From Echinometra lucunter (lineage: Eukaryota > Echinodermata > Echinoidea > Camarodonta > Echinometridae), in contig CM057161.1 in NCBI GenBank assembly GCA_029962745.1, positions 4,605,611 to 4,669,610 on the forward strand: a DNA stretch of 64,000 bases. Reading direction: 5' to 3'. Shown here one piece after another: positions 22,001-33,200 of the stretch. Position 1 is the stretch's first letter. Each line of letters begins with the position of its first letter. The notes under the pieces were generated by a model. That model was not told the origin of the DNA. It made no database searches and saw only the letters and a program-made list of their open reading frames with translations. The position numbers and the translations under genes were made by a program.

Positions 22001-25000
22001 CGCTGCGCTAGCTCGTATAATATTAAGATTTAGGATGGTCTTTGAAACCAAATGAATCAGGCCAGAGAGGTGACCAAATATAATTAATTTAGATATCTTT
22101 AAGCCCACCATGTAGTTTGATGAAGAACTATCACTTAAGTACGTAAGAGAGTGTATATTTTTCCTCGCTCGCTGCGCTCGCTTGTATTATATTTAGATAC
22201 AGGATGTTTTCGGAAAACAAACACATTCGGCAAGTGAGGTGAACAAAATATTGTTCAAAAGGAAAATATGATAGAGGTGCACAATTGAACATGCCTCAAT
22301 GGGCTTTATACGGTTGAATTTATTGACGTTGGTCGTCGGCAATTGGTGGCATTATTTGTCGGCAATCTGGCCTCTACACCCCCCCATTCAAAATAGTCTA
22401 GCGACGCCCCTGAATAGTGAGGATTGAATTTTATTGAATAATACCACTAGAAAGCCAGATTGAATGATAAAAGCAAACATTTTTCTGGTGAAATAAAAAA
22501 AAATCAATACATTTCAGATACAAATAAAATAGTTAAGGTCCACAATTTGAAAATGTAATCATCTTCAAATACAAGACACTTGTCCTGACTTTGTTTTCAA
22601 CATTAAACTGTTAAATCAAATTGAGATTTCTGCAGTAGCTGACCTTTACTTGTGTCCCTCGGCTTTTTAACATGTCAGAGAGTGGAATCCATACAAAGTT
22701 TCTGTTTGTATGGAATTTAGATCATTTCTTTCTCAACTGTGATTCATTTGAACCTGTTTTGTTCTACCTTGAAGGTTCGGTGTAAAAATGTCAGAGGTAA
22801 AAATGTCAGAGGTAAAAATGTCAGAGGAAAAAATGTCAGAGGAAAAAATGTCAGAGGTAAAAATGTCAGAGGTAAAAATGTCAGAGGTAAAAATGTCAGA
22901 GGTAAAAATGTCAGAGGTAAAAATGTCAGAGGAAAAAATGTCAGAGGTAAAAATGTCAGAGGTAAAAATGTCAGAGGTAAAAATGTCAGCTCTGAAAATG
23001 CCGAAGTGAACGTGTTACAGGTAAGAATATTGAATTTGAAATTAGGAAGAGCACGAGATATTAAAAAAAGAATTCATACTGTATAAATGGAGTGATCACA
23101 ATAATACTACACTCTGTTAAAGTGTGTATGTTCAGTCATTCGTCTGGGCTTCCTGTCTTACTCATTTGATAATGCTGCCCCATTCAACCACCTAATGAGA
23201 CCAATCTTGTTTTGGCCGGGAGAACATCCTGGTATGTGCGCATTGCCCAACAGTGTTTTGATCTTCCGAGCACTTGTTTAGCTTACTCCAAATTGCAGCA
23301 AACGAATGCCCAGTTCCCTCTCTGTGTTTAAGATTTGGCCGCTTGACACGATTGCACTGTGAAACATATTATTTATGACAATTTCAGCAAGCGATAAGTA
23401 AAATTGCGCGTTTTGGGTAAGAAATGTAGCATGGGATGATGTTCATTATTTTCTTTGTGAGATTAATTAAGTTACAGGATTATATCTAAATGATTTAAGA
23501 TCTTAAGTGGAATGACAGAATGTTAGATGAACTTAGGAAGGGATATCCACGTTTGATGTTTTGCATATGCTAATGCAATTATCTAATTGAATAATTCTCT
23601 TTAAAAGTTATAAGTTCCGCAGCGTATCGGATGAAATAATACAAAAGGTCGAGAAATAGATTGAATTAACGATTCAATTTCGCTTACTTCCTATTCTTCC
23701 CTACGTATAAGGACAATAATATTGAAGCATTCGTTCACGTATACCACGCTTTATTTGAGTGGGGGGGGGGGGAGGGAGCTTATGAAGAGGAATTTACATA
23801 TTAAAATCGCGCAGTCGTGTGGAATGCGTGTGGTCAGCTACTCGTGTTACCAACCTAGTTTTTTCCCACCATCGTTTTTACAATGCCCGTCCCCGCGGTG
23901 AAAACGAGGGCAATGCGCGCATACCAGAACGTTCACCCCGCCAACACCATAACCGTTATTTCCAAATGGCCAAGACAAGGGCATTCAAGTATAGACAGTA
24001 TTTTTACAGAAAATATTTGAATATATCCCACTCCCCATAATTTCTATAATTCAGTATTCGTACCTGAAACATGTCACTCAAACATTTCCAAATCTGGCAT
24101 ACCTCTGAAATTAATTTTGCATCTCTGACATTTTTACCTCTGGCATTTTACTTCTGACATTTTTACCTCTGACATTTTTACGTCTGACATTTTTACGTCT
24201 GACATTTTTACCTCTGACATTTTTACCTCTGACATTTTTACCTCTGACATTTTTACCTCTGACATTTTTACCTCTGACATTTTTTCCTCTGACATTTTTA
24301 CCTCTGACATTTTTACCTGGCACCACCTTGAATGCCCCCTTATCTATGTCATGCTTATTTTCACTTTCAAATCCAGCAACTGAATCCCCCATTTATTTTT
24401 CTTCTAAAATTGGTATGAAATAAAGGCTCATATTTCTGTAATAGCTTACATTAACAGTGTAAGCTGTTTTGAGGATGAGGGGGGGGGGGGGGTGATCGAA
24501 ATGTTTTGCTAAAATTTATAGTGCAAACTCCCATACGAGTAACACACCCATATTCTTGGGACCTTCCAGTCCTATCTCTGGTTTTTAATAGCATTTCAAA
24601 TGGAAATTTTACTAGTATAACCATCATTTATGATTTATCCCCCCAAAATTCTTGACTTTCACTTTTAAATGCAGCTAAAACTGAACCTTGTATTTTTCTA
24701 ACATTGGTATTAAATAACGACTCATATTTCTGTCATAGCTTACATCACCGGTGTATATATCCATTTTGAAGAGTGGGGGGATGATCGAAATCCTTTACCA
24801 AAATTTCTAGCGCAATCTCTCACACGAGTGATACACACCCTCACACATCCTGTATGGTTTTTGATAGCATTTCAATTAGAAATTTTACTACTATAACCAT
24901 CATTTATGATAGATTTATAAAAAATTTCAACAACTGATTGACTAAAATATTATTTCTTCTTTGAAAAGTGGGGGTATGTTTGTACATGCCATCCCCTCCC

Positions 25001-25361
25001 TCTAAGGGGGGGGGGGGGGATATATATACCCTCATCTCCCAGTATTTATGCCTCATTGTTTACATTTACTTGTATCAGTCAACTATTGAACATCTCATAA
25101 AAAGAAATCAACTTAAAAATTTTCTGAATGTATTGAACTTAATTCATTTTCTGTTTCACCTGTGATTCACTTTAACCTGTATCCCCCCCCAAAAAAAAAA
25201 ATTTCTCAGTCACTCCCAATGTTCATTCATCTTGCGTCCCTACCCTTGTTGCCTATCAACACAGGTCATTCAACCCGCCAACTGAGACAGAATTCTATCA
25301 TCAGGATAGCTTGGATCCAGTATCAAGCCATTTGTTCCTTGAAGAAAATTTCTTCCTCTAA
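16061..25361 (+). CDS. Unrecognised 754-aa charged, Ser-rich protein with HMG-box-like N-terminus
   Basis: Six coding exons whose phases all agree: 16061-16269, 16795-16992, 17431-18385, 19415-20120, 20455-20554 and 25265-25361, ending in TAA with AATAAA at 25735. The ATG has purine at -3 and G at +4. Residues 20-65 (SNYHSFYNIKK, then YPFLPKKQIERKIKHLWE) follow the aromatic, YP and Trp spacing of an HMG box, though divergently. The middle is low-complexity: Lys/Glu-rich basic stretches (EKTKGEKIQKEKTKREKSRR), acidic Ser/Asp blocks and many SP sites, as in chromatin or cell-cycle proteins. I see no catalytic domain. The C-terminus is acidic and hydrophobic (HLFLEENFFL). Intron 5 (4.7 kb) hosts a hAT-like element and two inverted minisatellites. 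An alternative terminal exon may exist at 22775-23009. Function unknown; a nuclear role is inference. Confidence 0.72.
20738..22412. mobile_element. hAT-like element filled with a 169-bp satellite
   Basis: Exact 8-bp repeats AATAGTGA flank it (20730-20737 and 22413-22420). The termini CACGGGCGTCGCTA and TAGCGACGCCCCTG are inverted with one mismatch. Inside are eight tandem units, most spaced 167-176 bp, each with CTCGCTCGCTGCGCTCGC (at 21008, 21176, 21343, 21512, 21652, 21822, 21998 and 22167). Both ends also carry CCCCCCCA and GTCGGCA words. It lies in intron 5 of the 16-25 kb gene. No transposase. Confidence 0.85.
22786..23000 (+). repeat. 15-bp minisatellite (GTCAGAGGTAAAAAT), 14 units
   Basis: Near-perfect tandem units differing only by GTAAAA versus GAAAAA. 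Read in one frame it encodes the pentapeptide MSEVK; in another, KNVRG. Each unit contains GAGGTAAAA, which resembles a 5' splice site. It may form part of an alternative exon (22775-23009). An inverted array of the same unit lies at 24125-24318. Confidence 0.95.
24125..24318 (-). repeat. Inverted copy of the 15-bp minisatellite, about 13 units
   Basis: Units of GACATTTTTACCTCT are the reverse complement of the array at 22786-23000. The two arrays face each other 1.1 kb apart within one intron, so a transcript through both could form a long imperfect hairpin. Confidence 0.95.
24428..24930. repeat. Two diverged tandem copies of a 293-bp segment
   Basis: The words TCATATTTCTGT, TGATCGAAAT, TTTTAATAGCATTTCAA and ATAACCATCATTTATGA recur about 293 bp apart, each copy carrying a G-rich tract. 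Similar words occur in the 5598-6110 element (AATAGCATTTTC), so this is probably a relic of the same MITE group. Confidence 0.65.
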
Positions 25362-25734
25362 GATCATCGACATCAAACCAAAATGGAATTTTATTCATTA
25401 GAACATCCCTGAAATAGTCTTTTCAGAATTGGACCAGTTTTTATGAGAATGACTTTGAAACTAGTCTTGTATACATGTGTTGAAACTTTTAACAATTTCA
25501 AGCTTCCAGCCATTTTATATTTTGTGAAATTATGTCTGTAAAATCTGGCATTCATTTTTCATTAATCTTGGAAATATGACAAAGTGTAATGTTGCTAAAT
25601 ATGTTAGATTCAGAAGTCAGAAAAATCAGTAACGAATCTATGCAAATTAGTTGTAAATACCATATCTTTTTCTTGATGTTTTCTTGCTTCATTGATAAAC
25701 CATATATTTACATCATAGTTTCAATATACCTCTG

Positions 25735-25740
25735 AATAAA
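25735..25740 (+). terminator. Candidate polyadenylation signal AATAAA
   Basis: AATAAA about 370 bp after the stop codon of the 16-25 kb gene, on the same strand. A canonical hexamer at a plausible distance; the cleavage site is not determined. Confidence 0.5.
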
Positions 25741-26115
25741 AGCAGCATAACTGAGTTTGTATACCTTGTGTATTTAAGTGATTGTGTAAGGAAGCAAATT
25801 TTCCTATTAAACTAAGTTTATCCCCACTTCCATAAAGTATAATCTTTAGTTTTGGGTAGTGGAGAAGATATTATATTGAGAGATGTTCAACATTGTTCCC
25901 ATATTTTTTCCACCTGTATCAAAATATATATTTTCCAGATATCTTAAAGGGGGTACCCAGTGCTAGAACAATGTTAGTTCATTTAAAAGAGCATGATTTT
26001 ATTAGCAGAAAATCATCTGTCTAAAAATTTTTTTAAAGTCGTGTTGCCAAGGAAACCCCCAAATGTGGCAAGATTTCAGGATATTTTTGACCCCTCAGCT
26101 GACCCAGTTTCAACT

Positions 26116-26157
26116 GGGTACCCACTTTGACGTCAAAATGATGTCAAAGTGGGTACC
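26116..26157. repeat. Perfect hairpin with GGTACC and CRE-like word
   Basis: Arms GGTACCCACTTTGACGTCA and TGATGTCAAAGTGGGTACC pair with one mismatch around a 3-base loop. The left arm contains TGACGTCA. GGTACCCA and AGTACCCAC words also occur at 25953 and 26228, suggesting the hairpin is the core of a small repeat spanning about 25950-26240. Confidence 0.65.
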
Positions 26158-26431
26158 TTGTCACGCAATTCTAGCAAAATGCGTGTAAGGTATAATACAA
26201 ATTGCACAATTGCAATGCGCGAAGCTGAGTACCCACTATTACGTCATACCTCATACTCAAATTTTTTGGTCAACTCTTGACTTTTTATGAGAAAATTAGC
26301 CAAAATGCATTGATTGCACTGATATATGTGTACTTATTTCGTTTATCACTTAATCACTTTCTGAAAAGAAAAAAAAAATCATTACAAATCATGATTTTAT
26401 ATAATTTCACAGCATCAAATTTTATGGTTTG

Positions 26432-26840
26432 AAGAGGGAGCGAGTTGGCTCAGTCGGTAAAGCGTCTGCCTTTCGAACCAAAAGACCGTGGGTTCGAGTC
26501 CAGCCAAGGCGGATGACTGAAGCCTACGTTGTGTGTTATCATGCCCCTCCCCTGTTTCATAGACGCAGGCTATGCTACAGTGGAAAACATTCCGTCCCTC
26601 GGATAGGACGTTAAATGGAGGTCCCGTGTAAAGGAGAGTCACCACCTTTGCACGTTAAAGATCCCACTGCACTATTCGTATAAGAGTAGGGGGAAACCCC
26701 GGTGTATGTGGTCCACCTGCACACCCCCAATCAGTGATATCGGGAGGAGAGACCTGAGGGTTACAGTGATTCTATTCGCTTTTCCCCTCCCAGGCACAGG
26801 TGACGCCAAACCATTAATAATAATAATAATAATAATAAAA
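26432..26840 (+). mobile_element. Full-length tRNA-derived SINE with conserved core
   Basis: The A-box TTGGCTCAGTCGGTAAAGCG and B-box GGGTTCGAGTCC give a tRNA-like head (26435-26505). A body with GGACGTTAAATGGAGGTCC and CACGTTAAAGATCCCACTG follows, a core of a type I have seen in invertebrate SINEs, and it ends in an (AAT)n tail at 26817-26838. The head is too degenerate for a functional tRNA. Confidence 0.8.
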
Positions 26841-27836
26841 GGTAATTTTCATTTATCCAATGTATTCATTTCCAAAAGAAATAATATCATGTTATTGGAT
26901 TGATAGGCACCCATATTTTATCATTGTTCGTATTGTTAAGTTTGCAGTTAACTTTCTTTTGATGTTCATAGTTAATCTGTTTGACAAACACATTTCATGT
27001 GTCTTTGAATTTTGACGTTTTTATTTGCCAAATGTTTGCCAAAGTTGCCCATTTAAGGGGTTGAAATAAAGATTTCACGAAAAACTGAACTGCTTGCCAA
27101 GACTCACAATCTGCAAGTTTCATGATTAATCTAAGGACAGCAAAGGTACCATTCAACATTTTGGAGGAATTTGATTAGACAACTTCTGACTGAAAAAGGT
27201 TAGAAATTGCTTCCATGAAATTTGTCTCTTTAATGTCATTGGATTTATAGGCATCCATATTTTATCATCTTTCATATTGTAATTCTTATTTTCTAATATT
27301 TTTTGTACATTTTAATGCTTCACTGCCCCCCCCCAAAAAAAAAACACCAAACTTCATACATGTACAAATTTCCTTTCCAGAATTAAATGAAATTTTCCTG
27401 TAGTATTTAGTATAAAGTTCCGAGTATAAAGTGCCAGAATTATCTCAATCTTATATAATATTTTTCTTTGTGTAGATGTAAATTTCATTGCCCCCAACCT
27501 TTAAACAAATATTCTGTGCATCCAAGCCCCCCCCCCCCCCCCCCCCCGTCATGCTGAATAAGAACCATCAAGTACAATCTAGTATTTTTTTAAAGAATAA
27601 TTCAAGAAGAGGCATTCCTCGAAATGATTCATTTTATTCTACATGTATTTATTTACATCATATGTTAATAATATAAACAATAATATTTCTCACTTTCAGA
27701 AACTAACATTGAGTCATTTACATAGTATATACATGGAACAATAAAATGTATGATGACAAGGTAAACACAGCTAAGTAAAAAAAATCCTGATAGCTGTACC
27801 TGTTGAACATTACTCAGTTTACATGTACAGTTGAGG
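26841..27836. other. Intergenic between convergent genes, nothing coding
   Basis: AT-rich DNA with C-runs at about 27324 and 27526-27547. A partial duplication (TTGGATTGATAGGCACCCATATTTTATCAT at 26896, similar words at 27238) suggests an old repeat. Confidence 0.45.
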
Positions 27837-28141
27837 CTTGTTCAGATACGAGACGACAAGTCCCCGCAACATTTTTGGTGTACATGTCTGGGATATAAGG
27901 CAGCAAACAAAATGTTGCCAAGGCAGGAGACAATTTTTTCTTCACCTGGCTTCAAAAGGCTGTGGACCAATCAAATTCTTAAAAAGTAAGCGCAAAATAT
28001 ATTGTCATGAGTTTGTCTATGCAACTTTTGACTAAACTCTTTATTTGAGAGTTGACACGTTAACATAAGTGGGATGGTTTGTCGCGCCATATCTGAACAC
28101 TAAAAATGTTGCGGGGATATATCACCTCGTATCTGAACAAG
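27837..28141. mobile_element. MITE with TTGTTCAGATACGAG inverted ends
   Basis: The left end CTTGTTCAGATACGAG and the right end CTCGTATCTGAACAAG are perfect 16-bp inverted repeats. Further in, CCCCGCAACATTTTTGGTGT pairs with the right-hand AAAAATGTTGCGGGG. About 305 bp with no reading frame. The target duplication is not resolved. Confidence 0.75.
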
Positions 28142-28488
28142 GCTATGTGACTTCGGAATAGAGTTAAGCTTTGGTTTCTTATCTCCACATCCTAGTTTGA
28201 CAGTTCACTCGCACTATACTGGTAATCTTTTCCATTCATTATGACACACAATATTGTCATGGTTGTTTCTTATTACATGAAGTGCAACAGCGATATTCAA
28301 AGGATTAAAAGTGCATTCCTTTTTAAAAGCAGTACAATATGCCTATTTTCAAGGGGGAGGGGGTCAATCAATCAATCAGTCAATCAACTGCAAAAAATAG
28401 TTTCTTTCCCAAGTCTTGTTATGAATTGTTCTCTTTTTAATGCATACAATGCAGAATGTGATGCTCCATTTGAAAAACTAGATGAATC

Positions 28489-29086
28489 TTCGACCACGCG
28501 TGGTCGAACTTTATGCCTCCGCCATTACCAGATCAGAAATAAATGGCACTTCATGTTGCTTTATTTTCATTTATACAATGACATCTTTGACCTTGACCTT
28601 TGACCTTGTGACCCCAAATCTAAATGAGAGCATTGCCCTTTCCATATGCATACATGAGCCAAGTTTGTTGAACCGTCAAATGGTTACTGAGTTATAAGAA
28701 CTAACCATTTCTATGTACATAATGACCTCTATGACCTTTGACCTTTGACCTTGTGACCCCAAAATCTAATCAGATCATCGTCCCTTCCATGTGCATACAT
28801 GAGCCAAGTTTGAAGCCAATCTGTCAAATGGTTCTTAAGTTATCACGAGAACAAGTCATTTTCATGTGTATTATTACCTCTATGACCTTGACCTTTGACC
28901 TTGAGACTCCAAAATCTAATCAGATCATTGTCCCTCCCATATCAATACATGAGCCAAGTTTGAAGTTGATCCGTCAAACGGTTCTTAAGTTATCGTGAGA
29001 ACGAAAACGGGACGGACGGACGGACGGACGACCCGAAAACATAATGCCTCCGGCAACCACCTACGGTGGGCGGAGGCATAATAAAG
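28489..29086. mobile_element. Hairpin-ended satellite element with AGGTCA half-sites
   Basis: The left end is a perfect 20-bp palindrome (TTCGACCACGCGTGGTCGAA) followed by ATGCCTCCGCCA. The right end has a (GGAC)n tract and the hairpin ATGCCTCCGG...GGCGGAGGCAT (29043-29079). Between lie three diverged units of about 145 bp, each with TGACCTTTGACCTTG and GAGCCAAGTTTG. The layout matches the element at 8400-9923 in reverse orientation. Confidence 0.7.
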
Positions 29087-29647
29087 GATGTCTTTTGTCA
29101 AAACCATCATACAACACAATGCGGTTAAGTTTCTAAAAAAATTTTCTCTTAGAAATAGTTGGAATTTATCTGGCATGATGCAGAAAGGTGTCAACTATTT
29201 GGTAGAATTAAAAAGTAAATGCCCTTCAGGCTTTGCTGCGATATCTATAACTCCATCCAATACTTCCTATTACATGCACATACACAGTTTCTGATACAAA
29301 TATTAATGTCTTGCAATCAAAGTAAAATTATGCTTACACAAAAGACATGATTCAATAAAAGATACTACACAAGAAAAAAGATTTTTCACAAATATTCCCC
29401 TTTCAACTTGAAAATCAAGATTTTCATTTCCTGCACTTCCAATAACTCTATCAATTAACCTAAAGCCACAGTCACCCTGGCCAAATGAATTTAGTTACTA
29501 ATGAAGCTGGGCCAAGATATCCATGAATCAAAAAAAGCGTGGAGGGACAGCCATGCACCTGTCCTATTACATAAGACCTTGAATCATCTTCTGTTATGTT
29601 CTTGGATGGTCCACAATCTCCACGATTTAAGAGAATCCTGATGGTTT

Positions 29648-29697
29648 TTTTATTGGGGGGGGGGGGGGGGGAGAGTGGTGAATACTGCATCTTTATT
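29648..29697 (-). terminator. ZMAT2: Candidate ZMAT2 polyadenylation signals
   Basis: TTTATT (AATAAA on the minus strand) occurs at 29648 and 29692, about 560-610 bp after the ZMAT2 stop, flanking a long poly-G run. Weak evidence; other sites further downstream are possible. Confidence 0.25.
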
Positions 29698-30255
29698 GCT
29701 TACATTCAGTAATACAGTAACAATATACAGCAATGCTACATGGGTTGCTCTTTATGTACTCTGTGGTCGTTTTGAGATTCATAGTTTAAAATGTAAAATT
29801 CAGGCTTTTCAGCAGTGGAATACATATGGCTATAAATTAATGTTAAATTTCCCTGTTCAGGATTATCTAACAGGGCAAGCGCGCACAGGAGTTGACATTC
29901 TGATATATTGTGCATCCTAGCCTTAACAAGCAAAAGGTTATCATTAACTGGTGAAGGGTGTCTTCAACCCACCCTTCCAAACTGCAGTGCATATGTATCT
30001 AATACCTACTGAAGTTTCATTATAATTTTTCACTTAAAAATAATCAACGTTTGGTCTGCAATGAAGCTGCATCACTCCCTGAACTTACAGAGACAATGAA
30101 CACGCTGGACTACAATAGGTGCAGAAGAAGTGCTTAGACTGTGTTTGAGGACAGATTGCACCATTTCAACTGGGTTCTGTACCATAATAGAGTTCACTTT
30201 GTTTCCTTGCCATTTTTCGGGAGTGCTGATGCACTTTGGAGATGTTGACTGCACA

Positions 30256-33200
30256 TCAATCTGCAGGAGATAAACAAAAAACAAGGAAAAAATTAGAGTA
30301 AATGAATGATTAAATACAACATAGCAAAATGCACTTCAATACTCGTTCTTGATATATTTCAAAGGATCTCGGGGATAGCTTCCTGAATAAAGATATGCAC
30401 AAAAAGCACCGTAGCTGCTTGATCAAACGCAGTTTCACGTATATTTAGTATTTGCATGCTTTGAACTTGTATTGAATATACTGAGATGAGTTGCTTGAGA
30501 AACTTTGTGCATGTTTGAACCAAAATAAATGCCACTTGCAGTTTCTTTAAAAAAACAATAAGCTGTTTATAGTTATTGATGATTAAATCACTCTTAAAAA
30601 AGTAAATGATATATGAAACTTCCTAGAGAAAAATAACATCTACCGGTAGTTTATAAATCTGTTCATGGATAGATCCTGAATCACATACTGAAAGGCATAT
30701 GTATTCGAACAACACAGTTTCAAATACATTATCTATGGTTTCAAAAGAGTGCAAAGCACTTTTTTTTTCAAGTTTCTAGACTCACATTTCTTTTTACTGC
30801 TTCCAAATCCGGCAAAGCCCATCATAGAGGCCATGTCAGGATCCATTCCATCTATCCCTCCATCATCAGCTCTTCTTTTCCTTTCCTTCCTCTTCTCTCT
30901 CTGGTATGCCTTGTGCTTTTCCTCCTGCATTTAAAGAAACAAAACAATAATAGTGATGAATTTCAACTCTTGCTTCCAATGCAATCAAACAATAAATAAA
31001 TAAAAATATAGGAGAGAGGGAAAAGAGAAAAAGGAAAGGACAGGGAGAGAGGAAAAGAAATTGAGATAAGGGTAAGGCTGAGAGAGAGGTGGGGGGGGGG
31101 GGAGAGAGCTTTGAAAAAGAGCTTAGCTTATGGAGAAAGAGAAGGGCAAGACTGAGAGGGAGAGAGAGCATTTGATTAAGAAAGAGAGAGCATACATGTA
31201 GCTTGTAATGACATAATAATGACATGTTTTTCCTTCATTTACGATTTAAGCTAATCAATGACTATGTCCACAATTAAAGAAAAGTCTTTTACACTAGTAC
31301 ACTGTGGTCTTAAGTACCTAAATTTCATAAAGAATTCATACTGAACAAAGAAAGAAAATTTTTCACAAATAACTTGGACTACCAGCACCCCCAAAATTGG
31401 CCAATTTTATTTATTTATTTTTTTTTGCTTCACCTTGCAAGGCAAAATTACCTCTATTCCATTGCATATACTCACTGTTTCATAGCATAGTTTCTGTCTT
31501 ATCAATTAAAATCCTTTCAAATAGAGTGAAATACCCTTGTTAGATAGACTCTTCATTTAGTAAACAAAACAGCAGAAATCATTCTCACAAAAACATCATT
31601 ACATGCACATAAATTGATATCCACTATGTTGCTGAAATACTTGCCTCTTCTTTCAGTTCTTGTAATCTTGCTTCAAAGTCATAATCTTTCTTCTTTTCTT
31701 CTACCTTTTTCTTGTTCATTTCAAACCGTTTCTTGACTTGGTCTAAAGATGATCTCTCTACATTCATGGACATTCCTAAATTTCTTTGATCTGTAAAAAA
31801 TCAAAACATAGAAAAGCCAAGATGAAGAAATTTTTTAACAGTGCACAGCACAAATTACCCCTAAAACCATTGGGCTTTTGGGGGCATCTTAAACCATTAA
31901 AAGGGGGCTTCCCCCCCCCCCCCCCTCTAAATCACAGCTGAATTGAAAATAATGATACATGTATGAATTTTGGCTAAATACACAATTCGTTGAAATTATA
32001 CAGAAAATCACCTTTTTGAGCACTTTTGGGACTGACCCGAGTGTACAAAATGTTATGTAACTTCGAAACCGCATACCTGGCTGTCACAAATAAGGCCTCA
32101 AAATGTGTGGGAGATTTCAATAGAAAAGTCACGAAACTGCATGGCAGCAGCTTTGTGCACTGCATAGTTACTGCGTGAAACGTTGAGGGGGCCTGAAAAA
32201 GCCCCCCCCCCCCCACCCCTCCACGGTTTTAGGGTTAATATGTCAGTAACATGCTGGGGGGGGTCAGCAATGAATGATAAAAAGAAATTCTGTCTTGCCT
32301 GCTCATCATTCTCTCCACAATGTGGCCTTGTAATGGCTATTCAACGTGTAAGTTATAAGTATGTGTTTCCAATTTTATACTCTTATCTGTAACACTCGCT
32401 CAAATGTGCTCAAGTTTCTGGTACTGCAGAATTGTATCCTCACAGGTTTCTGCACACAACTTACGTTTTTTGCCATTAATGTGATCTAGAAAGTTGATGG
32501 AATCTTTGACGACACAGTCGCAGACATCACAGTAGTATCCTCCCATCTGTGATGAAGGCGTTGTCTTGGTGATGACCTGGGACTTCCCCAGCTTAGAGTC
32601 AAGGTCAACCTTGTAGTCGCGCTGTTTGAGAAGTTCACGTTTGACGGGTGGCTCTTTTCTCCTTCTCTCTGCAAAACAAATATTCCCAAATTGTAAATAC
32701 ATTCATTGAAATGCAACTTCATAAGATTTTTTAACCTCTGATATCAAAGACACATTTCTTTAAAGTCGTATGACTTTGAGACCTATCTTTTCCAGCTTAA
32801 GCAAAAGTAGCTCATAAACTGCCTCAAAAGCTGCAAAGGCATAACTCAATACAAAAAATAAAAACGGTGTCATGGTGGTAAAAATACACTGATATGTGCT
32901 GCTAGCCCCTACAGATGCGTACTGCAAAATCTAAAATTTTCACACACATATATGTTTACAAATTTCACAATTGGTTCAGACAAACACAACTTTCACTCCA
33001 CAAAATAATCTAATCACAACTGATACAAGAAGGAATATTCGCAATTGCAAAATTTTATCGTTGTGAGACTGATTATCTTGGTTATTTACCATTCGAAAAG
33101 TTTTGAACATTTCTAGTTTTATAATATTCCGTGATCTTCGATTGAACAGATAGAAAAATGTGTTGCACACTTTGCTAGTTTCATTTTGGTTTTAATTTTT

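Noticed and set aside
26435..26510. Possible tRNA gene
   Set aside because: A- and B-boxes are present, but acceptor and anticodon stems do not pair well and a SINE body with an AAT tail follows.
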